Below are positions 7,228 through 14,827 of a DNA stretch of 64,000 bases, one piece after another. Made by a program: the position numbers and the translations under genes. The stretch is from positions 1 to 64,000 of the forward strand of contig JAHBTS010000001.1 in the NCBI GenBank assembly GCA_019638515.1, read 5' to 3'. How positions within the stretch are numbered: the first letter of the stretch is position 1; each line of letters opens with the position of its first letter. Under the pieces are notes generated by a model. That model worked only from the letters and a program-made list of their open reading frames with translations, was not told the origin of the DNA and searched no databases. The stretch comes from Chitinophagales bacterium. Its GTDB lineage: Bacteria > Bacteroidota > Bacteroidia > Chitinophagales > LD1.

Positions 7228-10200
7228 ATGAAACTCAATGAACGCTCTTTTATACAGCTTTTTTTCATTCAATTATTGCTGCTAAATACTTTGTATGCGC
7301 AAGTGCAGGATGGTGCCATGCGCATAAGTTTACGCTACGAAGGCGTGTGGGCAGAAAGTGGAGACGATGTGTGGCCCGATGCCGATGAGTTTAACAACGA
7401 AGGTTTTGTGCGCGATTATCCCGATTTAGACGGACAAGGTTTTTTTGGCACAGGCGTGCGTAGTTGGGGCAATGGCAATTTTGCTTGTTGCGGACCATAC
7501 TCCGCTTCTATGCCGGGAGGCTCTTGGGTAAAAGATTTTACCTATGGCACTTTTAATTCTCCGGCTTTTACATTAACGCCCAATGGTTTGCAAACACGCC
7601 AGGTTGGTTGGGAAGATGATTGTTTCGATTGCTGTAGTGGCACGGTGGTATTGGGCGTTTGTTTTGCAAGTTGTAATGCTTGCCCTTATGGTTCGTATAG
7701 AAATTCGTACCAAAACCCATGCCCTTGCAGTACGGGAAATACTTGCGGCTGCACTTCCGATGATCAATATTGCGACCACCAGTTAAACAATCCCAACTAC
7801 TTACCTTTTAGAAATGCACCACCTTACCAATGGACGTATAAAGGATATACTCAAACAGGCAATGCCGGTTACAGTGGTGGCTGCTCCGGAAACAACGTGG
7901 GAATGAGTTACAGCACCAACTGGACATCGCCCTGCCCCGATACAATTAAGGCTACCAGAAAAAATTTGTGTGAACCGGGTTATGTAACCATTACAACGCA
8001 TGGCGCTGTTTTTGGTGGCGATTATGTTTGGTACGAAAATGGAAACTTCCTTCAATACTCTTCAAACAGTGATTCGTTTATTACGGTATATGTACCTTCT
8101 ACTACAACATATAGAGTGTACACGCGCAACAATGGGCAAAACTCTTGGAGCTATCGCGAAATAACTATTACTGTTGGTCAGCCGCTTATCAATAGTATTA
8201 CAGCCACCGACCCCACTTGCAATGGCACTGCTACGGGAACTATTACAGTAGCAGCTTCAGGCGGCAATGGTGCTATTCAGTATTCAAACGATAATGGTGC
8301 AACCTGGCAAGCCAATGGCAACTTTACAGCATTGGCACAAGGCATTTATTTCGTTAAAGTAAAAGATAGCTATTGTACGGTTCCTCCTTTTGGTGTAACC
8401 ATTCAGCTAAAAGATCCACCATTGCTAAGTTCCAGCATTGCTGCGGTTACCAATGTTTTATGCAGTGGCGTTAATAGCGGTAAAGTAGATTTGTCGGTTA
8501 CGGGTGGTGTTCCTCCTTATTCCTTCAATTGGACAAGAAATGGAAACCCATTTGCCAATACCGAAGACCTCAACAACATTAGTGGAGGAAATTATGCTGT
8601 AACCGTTACCGATTCAAAAGGTTGTGTTACAACTCAAAATGCGGCAGTTACACAACCAAATGCTCCGCTTAGCATTACCGGAAATGTTACCAATATTTTA
8701 TGCAATAATGGCGCTTCGGGAAGTATTGATATTTCTGTAGCCGGAGGCACTGCTCCGTACACTTATTTTTGGAGCAATGGTGCTGCAACCGAAGATATTT
8801 CGGGGCTTGCTGCGGGAGCATACAATATTTTAGTAACAGACTTAAACGGCTGCCAGAAATCGGCAGTATTTGTGGTAACCGCTCCTGCTCCGCTTAGTGT
8901 TGGTTTTGTGAATCAGCAAAACGTAAATTGTTTTGGGCAAAGTACCGGAAGTGTAGAAGCGGTGGCTGCCGGAGGTGCAGGCAATTATGGCTATGCGTGG
9001 AGTAATGGCAATACAGGAGCAGTGTTGAGCAATGTTGCTGCTGCAAAATATTATGTAACGGTAACCGATGCCAATAATTGCACCACAACCGATAGTGTTG
9101 TAATTACACAGAATCCAAAGTATTTAATTACGTTGGAAGTAATTCAGCATGTACGTTGTTTTGGCGACTCCTTAGGCTCGGTGGCAATTTCTATAAATGG
9201 TGGCATTGCGCCATTTACTTTCCAATGGACAAACCTAAACTCCGGAGGTAACTATGGTGGTGGCGAAGATATTTACAACGTACCAATTGGCACTTACCGC
9301 GTGGTAGTGGCAGATGCGCTCGGTTGTGTAGATTCTTCGGATTACACTATTGCCGGTCCTCAAACACCGCTTTCTGTTGGTGCGCAAGGCTTTAATGTAA
9401 ATTGCTATGGTGGCAGCGATGGCTCTATTACCACACAAGTTACGGGAGGCACGCCACCGTATCAGTTTATGTGGAGCAATCTTTCTACTCAGCCAAGCAT
9501 AAGTGGGCTTGTGGCAGATGCGTATCAATTAACCGTTACGGATGCAAACAATTGCACATCCATTACACTTATCAATATTACCGAGCCGCAGCCGTATAGT
9601 GTAAAAGATTCTATTATTCATGTAACATGCAATGGAGGCAGCAATGGCGCTATTTTTATTACAAATGTAAGTGGCAGCAATGGCGGGTATGTATTTAATT
9701 GGTCTAATGCCGATACCGCCAGAAACCAAAGCAATTTAGTTGCCGGAAAATACTTGCTAACCATTACCGATAACCGCAATTGTACATACACCAATACTTA
9801 CGAGGTGTTGGAGCCTTCGCCTATTTTATCTTCGGTGGCGGGCAATAATCCGAATTGCTACAGCAATGCTACGGGCTTTGCTGTGGTAAGTTATAGCGGA
9901 GGTATTCCGCCATATACTTTTGCATGGAATACCAACCCTGTGCAAACAGGCGTAATGGCCATAAATTTATATGGCGATTCTACGTATGTAATTACCATTA
10001 CCGATGTGCGTGGATGTACAAAAATAGATTCTACGCGCTTGTTGCGCCCTGCAAAAGTAGAGGTAAGTACAACACCAAAAGACGTTTCTTGTTTTAGTGG
10101 CGATGACGGACTGGTAAAAATAAGTGCTACCGGAGGAACCGGCATTTACAGCTATTATGTAAATGGAATTTATCAAACAGATAGTGTTTACAATGGTTTA

Positions 10201-10818
10201 TATGCAGGCTCATATACCGTAGTGGTAGAAGATAATAATAATTGCGTTGGCTCTACAACCTTTACCATTACTCAGCCGCAAGCATTTTTTGTAAGTGCAG
10301 GCGAAGACAAAGTTTCGTTGCGAAAAGAGCCTGTAACACTAACGGCAAAAGCCACTTCGCTCAATGGAATAATTGGCTATTTGTGGACTCCAAAAGATGG
10401 TTTAAGCTGCGATACTTGTGCTGAAACTTTGGCAGCACCGGATTCTACTACAGATTATGTGTTGCGCGTAATGGATGGCGATAGCTGCATCAATTTCGAT
10501 ACGGTTCGGGTTACCGTTAAGTTTGCTCCGCAATCGTTTATTCCTAATGCGTTTACTCCTAATGGCGATGGATTAAACGATTATTTCAATTTCGATATTT
10601 TGGGAGCAAAAACCATTGAGGTTAAAATTTTTGACCGTTGGGGAAATGCAGTGTACCACAATCCAAACCAACCGAATGGAACACAAAGCAAAAATGCTTG
10701 GGATGGAACATTTAAAGGTGCAAAAGTTGCGTACGAGAATTATGTTTACACCATAAAAGTTACCTTCTGGGACGAAACAGAAAGTTCTTACACCGGAACG
10801 GTAGCAGTAATGCGATAA
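7228..10818 (+). CDS. Large SprB-repeat surface protein with T9SS type B sorting domain
   Basis: A 1196-residue exported protein. Residues 1-24 are a signal peptide. Residues about 85-185 are very Cys-rich (13 Cys, including CC pairs and a CPC...CGC run). Residues about 317-1019 hold nine SprB-type repeats of about 78 residues, each with a conserved Cys, GG-x-PPY-x-(F/Y)-x-W, an AG-x-Y-x-(V/L)-x-V-x-D turn and a second Cys. A PKD-like segment follows (about 1020-1100). From Ser1103 to the end is a CHU_C type B sorting domain starting SFIPNAFTPNGDGLND and containing IFDRWGN. The family includes gliding adhesins such as SprB. Cell-surface display is confident; a gliding function is not. DUF423 follows four bases after the stop. 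Confidence 0.93.
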   Translation: MKLNERSFIQLFFIQLLLLNTLYAQVQDGAMRISLRYEGVWAESGDDVWPDADEFNNEGFVRDYPDLDGQGFFGTGVRSWGNGNFACCGPYSASMPGGSWVKDFTYGTFNSPAFTLTPNGLQTRQVGWEDDCFDCCSGTVVLGVCFASCNACPYGSYRNSYQNPCPCSTGNTCGCTSDDQYCDHQLNNPNYLPFRNAPPYQWTYKGYTQTGNAGYSGGCSGNNVGMSYSTNWTSPCPDTIKATRKNLCEPGYVTITTHGAVFGGDYVWYENGNFLQYSSNSDSFITVYVPSTTTYRVYTRNNGQNSWSYREITITVGQPLINSITATDPTCNGTATGTITVAASGGNGAIQYSNDNGATWQANGNFTALAQGIYFVKVKDSYCTVPPFGVTIQLKDPPLLSSSIAAVTNVLCSGVNSGKVDLSVTGGVPPYSFNWTRNGNPFANTEDLNNISGGNYAVTVTDSKGCVTTQNAAVTQPNAPLSITGNVTNILCNNGASGSIDISVAGGTAPYTYFWSNGAATEDISGLAAGAYNILVTDLNGCQKSAVFVVTAPAPLSVGFVNQQNVNCFGQSTGSVEAVAAGGAGNYGYAWSNGNTGAVLSNVAAAKYYVTVTDANNCTTTDSVVITQNPKYLITLEVIQHVRCFGDSLGSVAISINGGIAPFTFQWTNLNSGGNYGGGEDIYNVPIGTYRVVVADALGCVDSSDYTIAGPQTPLSVGAQGFNVNCYGGSDGSITTQVTGGTPPYQFMWSNLSTQPSISGLVADAYQLTVTDANNCTSITLINITEPQPYSVKDSIIHVTCNGGSNGAIFITNVSGSNGGYVFNWSNADTARNQSNLVAGKYLLTITDNRNCTYTNTYEVLEPSPILSSVAGNNPNCYSNATGFAVVSYSGGIPPYTFAWNTNPVQTGVMAINLYGDSTYVITITDVRGCTKIDSTRLLRPAKVEVSTTPKDVSCFSGDDGLVKISATGGTGIYSYYVNGIYQTDSVYNGLYAGSYTVVVEDNNNCVGSTTFTITQPQAFFVSAGEDKVSLRKEPVTLTAKATSLNGIIGYLWTPKDGLSCDTCAETLAAPDSTTDYVLRVMDGDSCINFDTVRVTVKFAPQSFIPNAFTPNGDGLNDYFNFDILGAKTIEVKIFDRWGNAVYHNPNQPNGTQSKNAWDGTFKGAKVAYENYVYTIKVTFWDETESSYTGTVAVMR
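8176..10285 (+). repeat. Nine tandem SprB-type coding repeats
   Basis: The coding sequence here repeats nine times with a period of about 230 bases. Recurrent protein landmarks are a Cys about 13 residues into each unit, a GG-x-x-PY-x-F-x-W core and a VTD-x-x-x-C end. The units are diverged at the DNA level, so they are old and not prone to simple slippage. Confidence 0.88.
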
Positions 10819-10821
10819 ACA

Positions 10822-11205
10822 ATGAAAAATATTTTTGTATTGGCTTGCCTATCGGGCGCATTGGCAGTGGCTTTGGGTGCATTTGGTGCTCATGGTTTAA
10901 AGCCACATTTAGATACGTACCAAACTGATATATACAATAAGGCGGTTTTGTATCAATTTATACATACACTCATTATTGCAATTATTTCGTGGCACAGCAG
11001 CGAGCGCAAAATTGTATTGCCTGCTATGTTGTTTTTGGCAGGTATAGTGCTGTTTAGCGGATCGTTGTATTTATTGGCAACGGCTCACCTTACAGGCATT
11101 TCTAAAATGCTGCTTGGACCTATAACGCCTATTGGCGGCTTATGCTTTATTGCCGGGTGGATAAGTCTTGCAATGCTTCCAGCTGCCAGTAAAGGAAAGC
11201 AGTAA
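10822..11205 (+). CDS. DUF423 family membrane protein
   Basis: A 127-residue integral membrane protein with four predicted helices. The family landmarks are LSGALAVALGAFGAHGL at the N-terminus, YNKAVLYQFIHTLIIAI in the middle and LGPITPIGGLCFIAGWI near the end. DUF423 (YwdK-like) proteins are widespread and functionally uncharacterised. The gene starts four bases after the adhesin stop codon, so it is probably read through from that transcript, although a functional tie is unlikely. Confidence 0.9.
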   Translation: MKNIFVLACLSGALAVALGAFGAHGLKPHLDTYQTDIYNKAVLYQFIHTLIIAIISWHSSERKIVLPAMLFLAGIVLFSGSLYLLATAHLTGISKMLLGPITPIGGLCFIAGWISLAMLPAASKGKQ

Positions 11206-11226
11206 AAGTAATTACTTCGTATAAGC

Positions 11227-11259
11227 AAAAAGAACGGAAGCCGCTGGTGCAAACTTCCG
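11227..11259 (-). terminator. Possible minus-strand terminator
   Basis: Read on the minus strand, CGGAAG and CTTCCG flank a 13-base loop and are followed by TTCTTTTTGC. This lies just downstream of the lipoprotein gene ending at 11286. The stem is only six base pairs, so the call is weak. Confidence 0.4.
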
Positions 11260-11285
11260 CCTTTAGCAATAAAAAGAGATGGTGC

Positions 11286-11756
11286 TTAGTTGTATTTGTT
11301 TACGTAGAAAGAGCCGTTGGTTATATGTACGGTATCGGCTGTGTTGGTTTGGTTTACGCCTACAAAGTTAAAGGTTCCCTCTGTGTACTTATTGGTGTTA
11401 TCGGTGTTTTTACGACCTGTAATTTTCCATGCTCCCGCTATTGGTTTGTAGCGAATTTGTGTATTATTTTTACTGTAAAAAGTTTGTGTAGAAGAGTCAA
11501 GAGTTACGCTTTGGCCAACCGTTTTAGTTAAGTCAAGTACTAAAATTATTGCGTGGTCCGATCCGTCTTTTGCCAACATGTCTATTACCAATTCATTGTA
11601 ATTTCCGTTGTTGAAACTTGCAGTAACGGTATGTTCATCGCATTCAATTTTTTGCCCGTTTACAAAGAAGGTTGCTGTATGTTTTTTAAGCATTTCTTTA
11701 GAGCAAGAAAAGACAATACAACTTGCTATAGCGGCTATAAATAAAGGCTTCTTCAT
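11286..11756 (-). CDS. Hypothetical lipoprotein, paralog of the 11765 gene
   Basis: A 156-residue protein with a lipoprotein signal ending VFSC (Cys18). The mature part is mostly beta with no family I recognise. It aligns over its whole length with the product of the neighbouring gene: shared landmarks are KK near residue 25, F-x-(V/L)-NG, (I/V)-x-LDS/IDS, QYRP/IRYKP, WKIT, TEGTF and a C-terminal (I)T(N/D)G-(S/Y)-FYVN. It starts eight bases after its paralog on the same strand, so this looks like a tandem duplication within one transcript. A membrane-anchored, periplasm-facing or surface location is inferred from the lipobox. Confidence 0.72.
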   Translation of the reverse strand: MKKPLFIAAIASCIVFSCSKEMLKKHTATFFVNGQKIECDEHTVTASFNNGNYNELVIDMLAKDGSDHAIILVLDLTKTVGQSVTLDSSTQTFYSKNNTQIRYKPIAGAWKITGRKNTDNTNKYTEGTFNFVGVNQTNTADTVHITNGSFYVNKYN

Positions 11757-11764
11757 ATAGTAGC

Positions 11765-12229
11765 TTAGTAGTTGTTTACATAAAAATACCCATCTGTAAT
11801 ATTGAAGGAGTCGGTTGGATTTGCAGGATCAAATACTACCATAGCAAAAGTTCCTTCGGTATGGCGTGTTGCCGGATTGCCCTCTTCGTGGCTTGTAATT
11901 TTCCATTCGCCACGCTTAGGTCGGTATTGCACAGCGCCAACGTGTGTGTAAGAGAACCCTTCTTGCAACGAATCAATTTTTACGGTTTGGTTTATTAAAT
12001 TCAAGTTGAGTAAAATAGATGGCTGCATGGTACCTCCACTGCCTGCGGTTGGAGTTATTTGTAAGTATTGAGCACTGCCGTTGTAATAATTGGCACTCAT
12101 GCCATCTTCGCCAATGTTGTAAGTAGTGCCGTTTAGAGTAAAGTGTGCTTCTTGTTTCTTTGTAAAACCTTTTTTACAAGATGCTGTGATTACGCTGGCA
12201 GCAATGGCCAGAAATAGAATTTTTTTCAT
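11765..12229 (-). CDS. Hypothetical lipoprotein, paralog of the 11286 gene
   Basis: A 154-residue lipoprotein (leader ending TASC, Cys18). It is homologous to the downstream gene throughout, including QYRPKRGEWKIT, HTEGTFAMV and FNITDGYFYVNNY. The two copies are clearly diverged, so the duplication is not recent. A weak -7 like element (TACTATTG on the minus strand, plus coordinates 12259-12266) lies about 30 bases upstream and could serve both genes. Function is unknown. Confidence 0.72.
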   Translation of the reverse strand: MKKILFLAIAASVITASCKKGFTKKQEAHFTLNGTTYNIGEDGMSANYYNGSAQYLQITPTAGSGGTMQPSILLNLNLINQTVKIDSLQEGFSYTHVGAVQYRPKRGEWKITSHEEGNPATRHTEGTFAMVVFDPANPTDSFNITDGYFYVNNY

Positions 12230-12576
12230 TGCTAAATGATTTTAATTATTGAAGAGTGCAATAGTATGGCGTAGTATTTTGAATAGCTTTTTTTAGTAAG
12301 AATATATCAATTTGGGGCAAGGGTATTTATATATACAAGAGCCTTTTTATGGTAATGAAAAATAAAAGATTAAAGAGTGGTTGTTTGAATTAGAAATCGC
12401 ATACATGCAGGCAGTGAACTTATTGGCAGCGGCAAGTTGGCAGCAGAATAATGTAAGCTATGCAATCCATAAATATGACGAAAATCATTAAATCGTAGTG
12501 TAGAACACTCTACTTTCGTTTTGGAGGTAAGTACATCAATACCTGCCATTATTTATTAGATATAAAACAAAACGAA
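12230..12576. other. Intergenic region, 347 bases
   Basis: I see no coding sequence here. It separates the minus-strand lipoprotein pair from the plus-strand PhyH gene and so should hold two divergent promoters. The plus-strand element at 12511-12518 is convincing; the minus-strand candidate at 12259-12266 has one mismatch. Nothing else stands out beyond AT-rich sequence. Confidence 0.6.
12511..12518 (+). promoter_or_regulatory. Predicted -7 promoter element
   Basis: TACTTTCG matches TAnnTTTG with C in the seventh position. It lies 58 bases before the PhyH start, leaving a moderately long 5' leader. No clear -33 TTG is seen. Confidence 0.42.
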
Positions 12577-13506
12577 ATGAAAACGATTTTTAAAGATCAA
12601 GAAAAACAACAGTTTTTTGAAAGAGAAGGCTATGTTACTTTTCCCTTGCTCAACAAAGAAGAAGTAGCAGAATTGTATGCGCTGTACGCTTCGCTCAATC
12701 TTGAAACATCTAAGCGGGCAGGCTTTCATGTGGTAATGGATAATAGCAATAAAGAAATGGTGCGCCAGGTGCGCAATAAAATTTGGGAAGTAGCGCTGCC
12801 TCGTTTCAACGAGCATTTACAAAACTATAAATCGCATGTGGCCACCTTTGCCATAAAGGAAGTAAGCGATACAGGTATTACACCTCCACACATGGATTGG
12901 AGTTTTGCAGAGAATGAACAAGATGGCTATTTTTCTACCAGTTGCTGGATTGCTTTAATGGATATGAATGCCGAAAATGGCTGCATGAGTGTGGTGCGCG
13001 GAGGCAGCCACCATATTTTTAAAAACTATCGCCCTTCGCCTTCGCCACAAATTAAAGTGCCGTTAGATAACCTAATCTTCGATATTTTTCCCTACACCAA
13101 AATCATTGAAATGAAAGCCGGAGAGGTGCTTATTTTCGATAACCGCACATTCCATGCTTCGCCACCCAATACATCCAATACTGCGCGTGTAGCCGCAGGT
13201 GTGGCCATTACTCAAAAAGATGCCAATTTGGTGCACTATTACTTAAAACCCGATGGCACCGAAAAAACTGTTTTAAAGTATAATATAGACGAAGAGTTCT
13301 TTATGAAATACAGCAATGCAGACCTCTCCAAATTATACGATGAAGGCAAACTGATTGAAGGCTATGGCACACCCACCGAACTGCCTTACGAGTTTGTAAA
13401 ATATACGCCATCCGAAATGGTAGATATGCTAAAAGCCGCAGGCAATGTGTACGATGATGTTTTGGCTAATCGCCTAGCAACGCTTTTCGGCTTCAATAAA
13501 AATTAG
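12577..13506 (+). CDS. Phytanoyl-CoA dioxygenase (PhyH) family oxygenase
   Basis: A 309-residue Fe(II)/2-oxoglutarate-type oxygenase. The metal triad is visible as His105 and Asp107 in TPPHMDWSF and His193 in NRTFHASPP. Arg204 in NTARVAAGVA is placed to bind 2-oxoglutarate. The segment CWIALMDMNAENGCMSVVRGGSH is typical of PhyH proteins. Members hydroxylate lipids, small natural products or halogenation substrates, so the substrate cannot be predicted. The gene stands alone with its own promoter and is convergent with the methylase gene at 13530. Confidence 0.87.
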   Translation: MKTIFKDQEKQQFFEREGYVTFPLLNKEEVAELYALYASLNLETSKRAGFHVVMDNSNKEMVRQVRNKIWEVALPRFNEHLQNYKSHVATFAIKEVSDTGITPPHMDWSFAENEQDGYFSTSCWIALMDMNAENGCMSVVRGGSHHIFKNYRPSPSPQIKVPLDNLIFDIFPYTKIIEMKAGEVLIFDNRTFHASPPNTSNTARVAAGVAITQKDANLVHYYLKPDGTEKTVLKYNIDEEFFMKYSNADLSKLYDEGKLIEGYGTPTELPYEFVKYTPSEMVDMLKAAGNVYDDVLANRLATLFGFNKN

Positions 13507-13529
13507 CAGATACTTTATTAACGAGAATG

Positions 13530-14237
13530 TTACTGCCCAACCAAAAACATAACATAGCGCTTATGCAGGTTGGGCATGTTTTTTTTCCAATCGGCAATTT
13601 TTTGAGTAGCAATAGTTTGCGTAGGCAGCGTTAAATCGGCAGCAATGCAGAGTTTAGTTTCGGGGTGTAGTATTTGCACTAGTTGCTCTGCCAGTTTTTG
13701 GTTGCGATAAGGCGTTTCCATAAAAATTTGGGTAATGCCAGCATGTAGCATATCGCTTTCTATTTGCCGTAGTTTTTTGCTTCGGTCGTTGTTTTCTATG
13801 GGTAAATAACCATGAAAAGTAAATTGCTGTCCGCTAAAGCCCGAAGCAATCAATGCCAGTAAAATAGAGCTGGGCCCCACCAGCGGCACCACTTCTATTT
13901 TTTGTTGGTGGGCTTTTGCTACCAGTTCAAAGCCCGGATCGGCAATGCAAGGATTGCCTGCTTCGCTAATAATGCCGGCATGTTTACCTTGTTTAAGTTG
14001 TTGTAAAATGGCATTAAAATTTTGAACAGTGTGGTGTTTGTCGAATTCAAACAATAGCACCTCGGTATCAAAATTTTTAGTGTAGCCCACACTGCGCAAA
14101 AAACGTCTGGCACTTCTTAAATTTTCTACGGCAAAAACGGTAATTTCTTGGAGTTGTTTTTTATTAAAATCGGGAAGTATAGAAGTGTCTTCACCACCTA
14201 AAAGGCAGGGAATTAAATAGAGTTTTCCTGTTGCCAT
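13530..14237 (-). CDS. RsmI-like tetrapyrrole-methylase-fold SAM methyltransferase
   Basis: A 235-residue protein of the SAM-dependent methylase superfamily that includes RsmI, the 16S rRNA C1402 2'-O-methyltransferase. Visible motifs are ENLRSARRFLRSVG, the substrate-loop SEAGNPCIADPG, VPLVGPSSILLALIASG and FHGYLP. The N-terminus (LYLIPCLLGG) lacks the long RsmI leader, and the family forms a separate Bacteroidota group beside true RsmI. An rRNA target is plausible but unproven. Its start overlaps the lptC stop by one base, so it is the last gene of the E1-lptC-methylase operon. Confidence 0.82.
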   Translation of the reverse strand: MATGKLYLIPCLLGGEDTSILPDFNKKQLQEITVFAVENLRSARRFLRSVGYTKNFDTEVLLFEFDKHHTVQNFNAILQQLKQGKHAGIISEAGNPCIADPGFELVAKAHQQKIEVVPLVGPSSILLALIASGFSGQQFTFHGYLPIENNDRSKKLRQIESDMLHAGITQIFMETPYRNQKLAEQLVQILHPETKLCIAADLTLPTQTIATQKIADWKKNMPNLHKRYVMFLVGQ

Positions 14238-14827
14238 TATGGTTGCTCGCTTTGTTTTACTTTAATAATGCCCGAAATGTTTTTAATAACATAGTTGGTG
14301 AAGTTCTGGTTGGCGGTCATGCCGGTGCCCATAATAATTTCGTCTTTGGTAGAAATCTTTACAAAAGCATTGCTGTAAATAATCTCTTTTTCTTCGTCCC
14401 AAATGAGTTCTTCGGTGTGGAGGGTTTCTCCCTTATCGTTTACTACCACCACATTGTTTCGGGCAACCATCAGTTTGTTGCCTTCTTGTGCGGTGGCGTA
14501 GTTGGCTTTCATGGTGCTTTCTACCTTGTTGCCGTTAAAGAATTTCATTTCTATGCCTTTTTGAAATTCCATATACGGTTTTTCTACGGCATAGCGCAAT
14601 AGTTCCGGTGCATTGGCTACAATACGGTTGATGCCGCGTTCAGAAAACACAATTTCAACCTTGGTGGCTTTTTCAATAGAAGTGTTGGTGCGGAGTGTAA
14701 TTTTCTTGGCTTCGTCCACATTGTTTTTGCAGGCAGCACACCATAAAAGTAGTAGCAAAATGGCATAAAATGGCTGCAGAAAAAACGTGCCTCCACCACA
14801 GCGTATTTTATTGCTAAAACTCACCAT
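14237..14827 (-). CDS. lptC: LPS export component LptC
   Basis: A 196-residue single-span periplasmic protein. LptC hands lipopolysaccharide from the LptBFG transporter to LptA. A hydrophobic N-terminal segment (about residues 17-32, ending in Cys) is followed by an OstA/LptA-like beta-jellyroll with EIVFSERGINRIVANAPEL, a FFNGNKVESTMKANYA segment and a NVVVVNDKGETLHTEEL segment, a pattern typical of Bacteroidota LptC. The Cys after the hydrophobic stretch could be lipidated, but the preceding residues are not a good lipobox. It overlaps the E1 gene by seven bases (ATGGTGA) and the methylase by one. Confidence 0.85.
   Translation of the reverse strand: MVSFSNKIRCGGGTFFLQPFYAILLLLLWCAACKNNVDEAKKITLRTNTSIEKATKVEIVFSERGINRIVANAPELLRYAVEKPYMEFQKGIEMKFFNGNKVESTMKANYATAQEGNKLMVARNNVVVVNDKGETLHTEELIWDEEKEIIYSNAFVKISTKDEIIMGTGMTANQNFTNYVIKNISGIIKVKQSEQP

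Noticed and set aside
8176-10285. Repetitive DNA considered as a CRISPR or tandem satellite
   Set aside because: The period is about 230 bases, the units are diverged and in frame, and they code SprB domains. There are no short identical repeats with spacers.
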